From JBGOUJ01 sp041477005 (GTDB lineage Bacteria; Acidobacteriota; Terriglobia; Bryobacterales; JACQDG01): a stretch of DNA of 5,572 nt. This document shows, piece after piece, positions 1-5,562 of the stretch (its first letter is position 1; each line of letters begins with the position of its first letter). Location of the stretch: assembly GCA_041477005.1 (NCBI GenBank), contig JBGOUJ010000527.1, positions 1 to 5,572 on the forward strand. The letters run 5' to 3'. The notes below the pieces were generated by a model. It made no database searches. It was given only the letters and a program-made list of their open reading frames with translations, and had not been told where the DNA came from. The translations under genes and the position numbers were made by a program.

Positions 1-195
1 GCGGATCAGGGGCGCTTCCGGATCGAGTGTAAACGCAGCCTGCCAGGGGCGCGAGGCCTCGTCGTTCCACTCGACCACCAGCGCGGACTGCCGCTCGGCG
101 ACGCGGATCGGCCCAGGATGGTAATCGGTCAGATTTGCCGTTACCGCCGCCCACGCCGCTGCCGGAGCCAGGACCAGGCAGAGCATCCATTTCAT
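1..195 (-). CDS. Exported protein of unknown function, N-terminal fragment (runs off left edge)
   Basis: An open frame on the minus strand starts at an ATG (193-195) and stays open to the window edge, giving the first 65 residues. It begins MKWMLCLVLAPAAAWA, a typical short Sec signal peptide: one Lys, a hydrophobic core, and an Ala-x-Ala-like site (A-W-A, residues 14-16). The mature part starts AVTANLTDYHPGPIRVAE and looks like an extracytoplasmic beta-rich domain, but I do not recognise the family. No stop occurs in the 65 codons. A perfect TATAAT lies only 9 bases upstream of the ATG, so the mRNA may have almost no leader; an in-frame ATG at codon 4 is an alternative start. The gene is divergent from the zinc-ribbon gene. 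Confidence is good that it is a gene, and nil on function. Confidence 0.7.
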   Translation of the reverse strand, partial: MKWMLCLVLAPAAAWAAVTANLTDYHPGPIRVAERQSALVVEWNDEASRPWQAAFTLDPEAPLIR

Positions 196-204
196 GCGCT
201 CTGA

Positions 205-210
205 ATTATA
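205..210 (-). promoter_or_regulatory. Candidate -10 box (TATAAT) for the exported-protein gene
   Basis: Read on the minus strand these bases are a perfect TATAAT. No convincing -35 lies 16-18 bases upstream (the 17-spacer position reads TACGGG), and there is no TG extension. Transcription from it would start about 3 bases before the ATG at 195, which implies a near-leaderless message or use of the second ATG. In GC-rich DNA an exact TATAAT just before a start codon is suggestive but not proof. Confidence 0.4.
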
Positions 211-239
211 GCCGATCGAAACCGCTCCCCGTAGAGGAT

Positions 240-270
240 GGTAGTGGCGCACCTGGCATGGCCCGCTACC
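240..270. repeat. Imperfect inverted repeat in divergent intergenic region (possible operator)
   Basis: Arms GGTAGTGG (240-247) and CCGCTACC (263-270) are complementary at 7 of 8 positions, the odd pair being G-U compatible in RNA, around a 15-base spacer. A related GTAGAGG lies 10 bases to the left of the first arm (231-237), one helical turn away. The position between two divergent genes fits a regulator binding site or a leader hairpin of the zinc-ribbon gene. A chance repeat cannot be excluded. Confidence 0.25.
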
Positions 271-293
271 GACAGAACTGCAAGACGCCACAG

Positions 294-337
294 CCCGGTT
301 TCTGCCAGAGCCGGGACCCGGGCGTCCCCGGGGCCCG
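294..337. repeat. GC-rich hairpin-forming segment upstream of the zinc-ribbon gene
   Basis: Several short complementary arms are packed together here. GGGAC (313-317) pairs with GTCCC (324-328) around a 6-base loop. CCCGG (295-298 region) can pair with CCGGG (311-315), and CGGG (312-315) with CCCG (334-337). These are mutually exclusive folds. The segment ends about 15 bases before the ribosome binding site of the zinc-ribbon gene. It may be a structured leader or simply GC-rich intergenic sequence. Confidence 0.25.
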
Positions 338-352
338 TAAGCAAGCGGTTCC

Positions 353-358
353 GGGAGA
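353..358 (+). promoter_or_regulatory. Ribosome binding site of the zinc-ribbon gene
   Basis: GGGAGA sits 10 bases before the ATG at 369-371 and is the only good Shine-Dalgarno-like stretch near that start. It supports starting the protein at MNCPTC rather than at ATG codons further upstream in the same frame. The bases just after it (GATAATATAGAT) are AT-rich, so a -10-like function cannot be excluded. Confidence 0.5.
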
Positions 359-368
359 TAATATAGAT

Positions 369-1343
369 ATGAACTGTCCGACCTGTGGGCGAGAAATCGT
401 CGACGGAGCGAAGTATTGCGTGGGCTGTGGTTCTCCGGCGCCGGTAGCGGCGCCTCCGGCGAGCCGATCGAGCTGGTGGTGGATCCCGCTAATGGTCGTA
501 CTGTTTGCGCTGGCCGGAGCGTTGGCGTACCGGCTCGCGTCGCTCGACCAAAAACCCGCTGCTCCGGTCGAGCGGGCGGTGGTGTCTGATCCGGCCGCTC
601 CGCAACCTGCGGCACCGCCACAGGCCACTGAGCCGGCTGCGGCCCCGGCGCCAATCGCGCTGGAAGAGCCCCCGAAGGAAGCACCTCCGAAGCCCTCGCC
701 GGTACGGCGCGCTACGGAGAGCGCTCCGGCCGCGAAGCCGTCAGCTCGCAACGCTCCGCCGGCGCCCGTCACTCCGGCCGCTCCCGGCCCAAGTGCTCCT
801 GTTCCGGCCGCTCCCGCGCCCGTAGAGCAAACGCCCGAGCCCCCAGCGCCTGCGCCGCCGCCGGCTCCCGCTGCGACCGAGCCGACGCCTCCGCCGCCCG
901 ACGCCACGCCGCCCACCCCGCCACGCCCGAAGCGTCCGCGCGTCGAGATCTTTCGACCCGATACCGACGAAACGCCTGCCCCAGCGCGCCCGACCCCCGG
1001 CGCGTCCTCGCGCGCCCCGTCCTCGTCGGCCGAAAGAACCGCTGCACCTGCCGCCGCTTCGACCGCTGCTCAGGCCGCTGCGCCCTACACCGGACCCTCC
1101 GCCGGCACCCTGATCTGGTCCGGGCAGATTGAGAAGGGCACCCTGGTGCGCATCGAAGGGGATCAGGTGTCGCCGGGGCGGCTGACCGGCGAACTGCCGG
1201 GCGTGCCGGTCACCATCGAGCCGCCGGACTCTTTCGCGGTGGTCGAAGCGCCCGGCCCGGCCAACAGTTACAAACGCCTTTACGTGCGCAGCGTGAAGCG
1301 GATCCGCTCCGCGGTGGTCATCAAGTGGAGCGTGCGGCCGTAG
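369..1343 (+). CDS. Zinc-ribbon, single-pass membrane protein with Pro/Ala-rich stalk and C-terminal beta-rich domain
   Basis: The 324-residue product has four parts. Residues 3-20 form a short zinc ribbon with two CxxC pairs (C3, C6, C17, C20), like the small zinc_ribbon_2-type domains. Residues 36-54 are a transmembrane helix opened by three Trp. Residues about 62-239 are a Pro/Ala-rich, probably disordered linker, interrupted by a basic-then-acidic island RPKRPRVEIFRPDTDE (186-201). Residues about 240-324 form a compact domain with alternating hydrophobic strands (for example GTLIWSGQIEKGTLVRIEG, then LPGVPVTIEP and a closing VVIKWSV). The likely topology is ribbon inside the cell and stalk plus C-domain outside. 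The role is unknown; similar layouts occur in Acidobacteriota. I chose ATG 369 because the ribbon starts there and an SD precedes it. The frame is open upstream to 135, but that part is low-complexity and overlaps the divergent gene. Its end overlaps the convergent thioesterase by 23 bases. Confidence 0.85.
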   Translation: MNCPTCGREIVDGAKYCVGCGSPAPVAAPPASRSSWWWIPLMVVLFALAGALAYRLASLDQKPAAPVERAVVSDPAAPQPAAPPQATEPAAAPAPIALEEPPKEAPPKPSPVRRATESAPAAKPSARNAPPAPVTPAAPGPSAPVPAAPAPVEQTPEPPAPAPPPAPAATEPTPPPPDATPPTPPRPKRPRVEIFRPDTDETPAPARPTPGASSRAPSSSAERTAAPAAASTAAQAAAPYTGPSAGTLIWSGQIEKGTLVRIEGDQVSPGRLTGELPGVPVTIEPPDSFAVVEAPGPANSYKRLYVRSVKRIRSAVVIKWSVRP

Positions 1344-1734
1344 CCTTGGCGTTCAGCCGTTCGGCGTAGCGAGCCACGTCGATGATAAAGCGATCGTGGG
1401 TCCCCTCACCGATCTTCTCCTTCTCGTCGTAGGCTTCGACGGCGAAGGTCAGCCGGCGCCGGTCGATCGATTGGAGCGTGGCGTGGAAGCGGACCTTCAT
1501 GCCTACCGGCGTGGCCGCCAGGTGGGAGACATTGACGTGGACGCCCACCGTGTCCTGGCCCGGCTCGAGCAGGGGCAGCACGGCGTCGCGGGCGGTGATC
1601 TCCATCAACAGGATCATCGACGGGGTGGCCAGGGCCGGCTTCACGGCGTCGCCCAGGAAATGGATCGCTTCGGCGTCGGTGACGACCATCGTTTTCTCGA
1701 GAGAGACTCCAGGTTGTAACATAGGCTTTGTCAT
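1321..1734 (-). CDS. FlK-like hotdog-fold acyl-CoA thioesterase
   Basis: A small (about 137 aa) single hotdog-domain protein, the normal size for the fluoroacetyl-CoA thioesterase FlK family. Numbering from a TTG at 1743, the catalytic triad of FlK (Thr42, Glu50, His76) is matched by T40 (ALATPSM), E48 (LLMEIT) and H74 (NVSHLAATPVG). The late IGxGTHxR motif is also kept (R118, matching FlK R120). The family hydrolyses short acyl-CoA thioesters in the cytoplasm, and no signal peptide is seen. FlK's two aromatic lid residues (F33, F36) are replaced by Gly and Val, so fluoroacetyl-CoA is an unlikely substrate; a housekeeping or pathway-specific acyl-CoA is more likely. The start is uncertain: TTG 1743, ATG 1734 or ATG 1722 are possible and none has a good SD. 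The ATG at 1722 gives MLQPGVS, which best fits the family's usual N-terminus. The gene is divergent from the SelA-like gene with almost no gap. Confidence 0.87.
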   Translation of the reverse strand: MTKPMLQPGVSLEKTMVVTDAEAIHFLGDAVKPALATPSMILLMEITARDAVLPLLEPGQDTVGVHVNVSHLAATPVGMKVRFHATLQSIDRRRLTFAVEAYDEKEKIGEGTHDRFIIDVARYAERLNAKATAARST

Positions 1735-1762
1735 TGTCCGCAAGGAGCGTAAACCGTGTCAA
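1733..1762 (-). promoter_or_regulatory. Candidate promoter of the thioesterase gene, overlapping the SelA-like start
   Basis: On the minus strand a perfect -35 TTGACA (1762-1757) is followed after 18 bases by GACAAT (1738-1733), a 4-of-6 match to the -10 consensus. Transcription would begin near 1726, downstream of the ATG at 1734. That would favour the ATG at 1722 and a leader of only a few bases. The -35 lies inside the first three codons of the divergent SelA-like gene and the spacer contains that gene's ribosome binding site. Confidence 0.4.
1742..1747 (+). promoter_or_regulatory. Strong ribosome binding site that fixes the GTG start of the SelA-like gene
   Basis: AAGGAG, a full match to the core Shine-Dalgarno sequence, lies 8 bases before the GTG at 1756-1758. 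This is optimal spacing and is the reason for choosing GTG as the start. It is the clearest ribosome binding site in the window. It sits inside the spacer of the candidate minus-strand promoter. Confidence 0.8.
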
Positions 1763-2940
1763 TTCGTAAGAAGTACCAGTTGGAGCCGCTGATCAACGCC
1801 ACCGGCTTTCCGACCATCGTGGGGGCCAACGTGGCGGCGCCGGAGGTGATCGAGGCGGTGGCCGAGGCGCTGGCCATCAACCTTGAGATTGATGAATTGC
1901 AGCGGCGCGCCTGCGCCGTGATTGCGCGGATCACCGGCGCCGAAGCCGGGTGCGTCACCTCGTCCTGCTCTTCGGCGATCGCCATCAGCGTGGCGGCGGC
2001 CATGACCGGCCCGGACCTGGGCCGCATCATGCAGTTGCCCGACGCGGCCGGGCTGTCCGACGAGGTCATTCTCCAAAAGGCGCACGATGTAAACTTCGGC
2101 GCCCAGATCTCGCAGATGGTGCGGCTGAGCGGGGCGCGGGTGGTTGAGATCGGCACCGCCAATCACGCCGATCTGTTCCACCTCACCTCGGCCATCACGC
2201 CGCAGACGGCGGCCCTGTTGTTCGTGGTGAGCGGCGCGGTGAATCCGGAGGCGCACCTGCTCTCGCTCGAGCAATGCGTGGCCGAAGCTGCGCGTCACGG
2301 GTTCCCGGTGATTGTGGACGCCGCGGCGCAGCCCGATGTGCGCCCCTTTCTGCGCGCGGGGGCGGACCTGGTGGTCGCCAGCGGCCACAAGGTGCTGGGC
2401 GCGCCGACCTCGGGGCTGATTTGCGGCCGCAAGGCGCTGGTGCGCGCCTGCTATTTGCAGAACTGGGGCCTCGGGCGGGCGATGAAAGTCGGCAAGGAAG
2501 GGATCGCCGGGCTTATGGCGGCGCTCGAGCTCTGGGCGCAGCGCGACGCGCCGGCCGAGTGCCGGCGTTTGGCCGAGATGGCCGATCTATTCGTCGCGCG
2601 GCTGGAGCGCCCGCCGGCGCTGCGAGTGGAAAAGGGCAAGCAGGAGCATCGCGTCGCACTGCGCATCGATCACGCCGCCGCCCGCCTGACCGCGCAGAGC
2701 TTGGCCAACCTGCTGCGCGAGGGCCGGCCGCCCATATGGGTCCAGGACGCCGTTGACGCATCGGAAGCCGGGACGCTGGTGCTGGATCTGCGCCGGCTCA
2801 GCCTGGCGGAAGCCGGCGTTGTCTGCGATCGGGTTGTGGAGGTGCTCGAAGCCCCATCCGAGCGCCAGCGGCCCGCGGAAGACGTGCCCTATCACGATCT
2901 ATATCGCTCGCCGGCGCGGCTGCTGCAATGGCCGGATTAG
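1756..2940 (+). CDS. SelA-like PLP-dependent enzyme (DgaE/EF_0838-type, not true selenocysteine synthase)
   Basis: The 394-residue protein has the aminotransferase fold type I layout of SelA-related enzymes. The phosphate-binding turn is SSCSSA (69-74). The Asp that pairs with the pyridine nitrogen is D188 in VDAAAQ. The lysine expected to bind PLP is K212 in VVASGHKVLGAP. The C-terminal domain carries the LREGRPPIWV motif (320-329) seen in this group. It is shorter than bacterial SelA (about 460 aa) and starts directly at the catalytic region (LINATGFPTIVG), lacking the N-terminal tRNA-binding domain, so selenocysteine synthesis is unlikely. The characterised relative is Salmonella DgaE, a D-glucosaminate-6-phosphate ammonia-lyase; a lyase or ammonia-eliminating reaction on an amino acid or amino-sugar acid is the best guess. 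No signal peptide, so cytoplasmic. It converges on the nucleotidase gene with 8 bases between stops. In other bacteria such genes sit beside EF_0837-type amidohydrolases, as here. Confidence 0.88.
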   Translation: MSIRKKYQLEPLINATGFPTIVGANVAAPEVIEAVAEALAINLEIDELQRRACAVIARITGAEAGCVTSSCSSAIAISVAAAMTGPDLGRIMQLPDAAGLSDEVILQKAHDVNFGAQISQMVRLSGARVVEIGTANHADLFHLTSAITPQTAALLFVVSGAVNPEAHLLSLEQCVAEAARHGFPVIVDAAAQPDVRPFLRAGADLVVASGHKVLGAPTSGLICGRKALVRACYLQNWGLGRAMKVGKEGIAGLMAALELWAQRDAPAECRRLAEMADLFVARLERPPALRVEKGKQEHRVALRIDHAAARLTAQSLANLLREGRPPIWVQDAVDASEAGTLVLDLRRLSLAEAGVVCDRVVEVLEAPSERQRPAEDVPYHDLYRSPARLLQWPD

Positions 2941-2948
2941 GGTGTGAC

Positions 2949-4271
2949 CTACTCCAGCACTTTCTTCTTCTTAATCCAGTCGATCAGCAGGTCGCGGTGC
3001 ACGGGGCCTTCGCTTGGAAACACCAGGCCGCTCACCCCCATCTCTGTCTTTTGATTGGCCGCCGTGAAATCGTTCACCGCCAGGGTGTATTCGCGGTCGG
3101 GGTCGATCTGGCGGCCGGCGGTGACCGCCGCGGGCAACTGACTGCCTTTGAATTTGCCGACCACGACCCGGTTGTCGAACGGCATGATGTTCCAGACATT
3201 TCGCGCCAGGATCCTGCCCTTGGGGAGAACGTCACGGATGCCGCCCTCGTTCATGTAGGCGAAGTCGGCGCCCATTTCTTCGACCATCGCATTTTCGATC
3301 AGCGCCTTCAGCGCCCGGACGTCAAACTCTCGCGTGGACTCGCCGATCGGCACGTCTACTATTTTCGAAACCTTGGCTTCCCAGCCTTCGACGACCTTGG
3401 CCACGTCCGGCGCGGCGGGGATCTTGTCGGCGTCGATCTCGATCCGCTTCCACGTCGAGCTGGCCACGGCCTTTTTCTTCACGTCCACCGTCAGATCCAG
3501 GCGGCCGAGTTCCTCGCCGTAGGCCTTGACGCGCACGACCAGCCGGCCCTCGGCGGTCTTGGGGGCTTCGAGGCCGCGGTGCACATGGCCCGAGACCACC
3601 ACCGGAACCTCGGGCGCCTGTCGCAGCAGATCGTCTTCCTCCTGGTAGCTGATATGTCCTAGAACGACAACTAGATCGGATCTATCGCGCAGCTCGGCGG
3701 TGTAGCGGCGCACGGTTTCGACCACCGGCAGGGCGCGCCAGGGGCCGAGCAGGTCGGCTGTGGAAAGCGTCGGCAGGTCCGCCGTCATCACCCCGATGAT
3801 CGCCACGCGGATGCCGTTTACTTTGCGTATGGTATAGGCGTGCGGCGTCATCAGCCGGTCCCGGGCGTCCACCAGGTTGGCCGAGACGGTCTCGAAGTGC
3901 GCCACCCGGATAAACTCCAGGACCTTCGGCCAGCCGTAGTCGAATTCGTGATTGCCGAGAGTGCTGACGTCGATGCCGAGCAAGTTGGCGACTTCGTAAA
4001 CGGGCAGGCCGCGGAACAGCGTGGAGACCGGCGTTCCCTGGACCAGGTCGCCGGCGTTCATCACGATGCACCAGTCGCAGCCGGCGCGCTCCCGGCGGAT
4101 CACGGTGGCGAGCTGGGCGAAGCCGCCCTGGTGCCGGGTGTCGGGCAGGAAGCGGGCGTGGAGGTCGTTGGCGTGGAGGATCGTCAGGCGGCGGAGCTCG
4201 TCCTCGGCCGGGGCCAGGCCGGCAAACGAGAGCAGCCACAGGAAGGCCAACAGGAGGCGCGGACACTTCAT
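2949..4271 (-). CDS. Periplasmic 5'-nucleotidase/UshA-like metallophosphoesterase
   Basis: The 440-residue protein has a Sec signal peptide (1-22, Ala-Pro-Ala then Glu-Asp), an N-terminal metallophosphatase domain (about 28-265) and a C-terminal 5'-nucleotidase domain (about 300-435). Two-metal ligands are all visible: D36 and H38 (HANDLHARF), D75 (NAGDLVQGTP), N107 (STLGNHEFDYG), H206 (LGHISYQEED), and H229 with H231 (SGHVHRG). The catalytic His-Asp pair is H108/D111. In the C-domain N341 and R346 (NEGGIR) and F365 (MPFDNRV) match phosphate- and base-binding positions of CD73/UshA. The usual GGDGY/F motif after the NDF strand is missing: the protein reads NDFTAANQKTEMG. Expected reaction: hydrolysis of a nucleotide, nucleotide-sugar or related phosphate ester outside the cytoplasm. 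It starts 10 bases after the amidohydrolase stop, without a clear SD, so co-transcription and translational coupling are likely. Length is somewhat short for UshA (about 550 aa). Confidence 0.9.
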   Translation of the reverse strand: MKCPRLLLAFLWLLSFAGLAPAEDELRRLTILHANDLHARFLPDTRHQGGFAQLATVIRRERAGCDWCIVMNAGDLVQGTPVSTLFRGLPVYEVANLLGIDVSTLGNHEFDYGWPKVLEFIRVAHFETVSANLVDARDRLMTPHAYTIRKVNGIRVAIIGVMTADLPTLSTADLLGPWRALPVVETVRRYTAELRDRSDLVVVLGHISYQEEDDLLRQAPEVPVVVSGHVHRGLEAPKTAEGRLVVRVKAYGEELGRLDLTVDVKKKAVASSTWKRIEIDADKIPAAPDVAKVVEGWEAKVSKIVDVPIGESTREFDVRALKALIENAMVEEMGADFAYMNEGGIRDVLPKGRILARNVWNIMPFDNRVVVGKFKGSQLPAAVTAGRQIDPDREYTLAVNDFTAANQKTEMGVSGLVFPSEGPVHRDLLIDWIKKKKVLE

Positions 4272-4281
4272 GCGTTTTCGA

Positions 4282-5562
4282 TCAGGCTACCGGGATGGAG
4301 GCAGAACCATAGATTTTACCTGATTTGACGGTGGCCACCGGCAGGAGCTTGCGGTGGCCGATCCGCTTCGCTCCCAGCGCATCGACCAGCTCGAAGTCTC
4401 CTTCCGCGAGCGAGAAGACCGCCACGTCGGCTTCGGCTCCCGGGCGCAGCGTTCCCAGGCCTTCGGGAAAGCCGAACGTGTGCGCCGGGTTGGTGGCGGC
4501 CCGCTCTATCACCTGATCGAGCGTCAGGCCGAGGTGCAGGAACTTGGAAAGCGTAGTCGCCAGGTCGAACACCGGGCCGTTGACGTTGAACTGATGCACG
4601 TCGCTCGAGATGGTGCCCGGCAGCAGGTCTTGCTTGAGAGCCTTCTCCGCCGTGTCGAAGGAGAAGCTGCCGCGGCCGTGGCCCACGTCCAGATGGACGC
4701 CGCGAGCCACCGCTGCCTGCACCTCGGGGAGCACCCGGCCGTTCCCGTCCAGGATCCCTCCCTGGAAACCGCCGTACGTGTGGGTCACTACATCGCCCTT
4801 CTTCAGCATCGCCAGGATGTCTTTGAGCGGCGAATGGGTGCCGCCGATGTGGGCCATCAGGGGCAGGCGAACGGCGTCGGCCGCCTCGCGGGCCAGCTTC
4901 AGCGCTTCCAGATCGTGGTCGCCGGCGATGTTGCGCGTCAGCCGGATCTTGACCCCCAGGATCACGTCGCGGTTCTGCTCGATGGTCTTGGCGGCCAGCT
5001 TCGGATTGGCATAGCGCAGGTCGAGCAGCTCGCCCCACGAGTTGTCATTCGAAAGCGTCGATTGGCCGACGACCGAGATGTTCAGCAAGGCGTAGACCCG
5101 CGTGTCTACAACATTGATGACGTACTTGCGAAAGCCGGGGAACGTGTGGGCGCCGGCCGAGCCGGCATCGACCACCGTGGTGACGCCCTTGGCGATGCAG
5201 TTGGGATCGGCCGGGATGCCGAGAGGCGCCACGCCGTCGTAAACGTGGACGTGGATGTCGATCAGCCCCGGAGTGACGATCTTTCCTCGAGCGTCGAGCA
5301 CCTGTCGCGCTTCGCTCTCGGCAATCCCTGCCGCGACCCGCGCGACTTTTCGCCCCGCGATGGCCACGTCGCGCTCGGCGGAAAGTTGCTGTGATGGGTC
5401 GACCACGCGGCCGCCCTTCACCAGCAGATCATAGGGCGCGGCGGCCCCGGCCGGACGGCTCTGCGCCCGCAGCAGATCCTTCCAGCCGGCCGCCAGGCTG
5501 CAGACTAAAGAGCCCACCGCCGCCGTGTGCTCGAAGAATCCCCTTCGTGTAAAGTGTCGCAT
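4282..5562 (-). CDS. Tat-exported amidohydrolase/deacetylase of the cog3964 (EF_0837/Atu3266) type
   Basis: The 426-residue protein opens with a twin-arginine signal (TRRGFF at 5-10, then a mild hydrophobic stretch to about residue 26), so it should be folded and metal-loaded before export. The rest is a dihydroorotase-like amidohydrolase with a complete two-metal site: H104 and H106 (DIHVHVYDG), the expected carboxylated lysine K205 (GVKIRL), H238 (MAHIGG), H261 (THTYGG) and catalytic D321 (SSDVHQ). The small beta-sandwich is formed by residues about 45-95 and 370-420. The family is often misannotated as dihydroorotase; the characterised member Atu3266 removes acetyl groups from acetyl-R-mandelate and related compounds, and EF_0837 members sit next to SelA-like and aldolase genes. 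The exact substrate here is unknown. It is the first gene of an apparent operon with the nucleotidase. The ATG at 5562 has GGA about 8-10 bases upstream; the promoter lies outside the window. Confidence 0.9.
   Translation of the reverse strand: MRHFTRRGFFEHTAAVGSLVCSLAAGWKDLLRAQSRPAGAAAPYDLLVKGGRVVDPSQQLSAERDVAIAGRKVARVAAGIAESEARQVLDARGKIVTPGLIDIHVHVYDGVAPLGIPADPNCIAKGVTTVVDAGSAGAHTFPGFRKYVINVVDTRVYALLNISVVGQSTLSNDNSWGELLDLRYANPKLAAKTIEQNRDVILGVKIRLTRNIAGDHDLEALKLAREAADAVRLPLMAHIGGTHSPLKDILAMLKKGDVVTHTYGGFQGGILDGNGRVLPEVQAAVARGVHLDVGHGRGSFSFDTAEKALKQDLLPGTISSDVHQFNVNGPVFDLATTLSKFLHLGLTLDQVIERAATNPAHTFGFPEGLGTLRPGAEADVAVFSLAEGDFELVDALGAKRIGHRKLLPVATVKSGKIYGSASIPVA

Noticed and set aside
135..368. 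N-terminal extension of the zinc-ribbon protein by 78 residues
   Set aside because: The frame is open but low-complexity, overlaps the divergent exported-protein gene and lacks a family match. The ribbon begins at ATG 369, which has an SD.
266..916. Glycine/alanine-rich open frame of 216 codons on the minus strand
   Set aside because: It is the antisense of the Pro/Ala-rich linker; C-rich codons on one strand read as Gly/Ala on the other. It has no domain or ribosome binding site.
1756..2940. True selenocysteine synthase (selA)
   Set aside because: Too short, lacks the N-terminal tRNA-binding domain, and no selB, selD or tRNA-Sec is in view.
2905..2975. Rho-independent terminator between the convergent SelA-like and nucleotidase genes
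   Set aside because: A 5-base stem with a long loop (CCGGC/GCCGG) and a T-rich tract further on exist, but the T tract encodes the nucleotidase's Lys-rich tail and is too far from the stem.
2928..3662. 244-codon open frame on the plus strand opposite the nucleotidase
   Set aside because: It overlaps the end of the SelA-like gene and is antisense to a clear metallophosphatase; its composition is that of a shadow frame.
4354..5394. 346-codon open frame on the plus strand opposite the amidohydrolase
   Set aside because: A GC-rich antisense shadow. The minus-strand frame carries all metal ligands and a Tat signal, while this one has no recognisable motif.
4282..5562. Dihydroorotase (pyrC) or D-hydantoinase
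   Set aside because: The fold and ligands are shared, but the Tat signal, the THTYGG and SSDVHQ motifs and the neighbours fit the cog3964 group. Pyrimidine biosynthesis enzymes are not exported.
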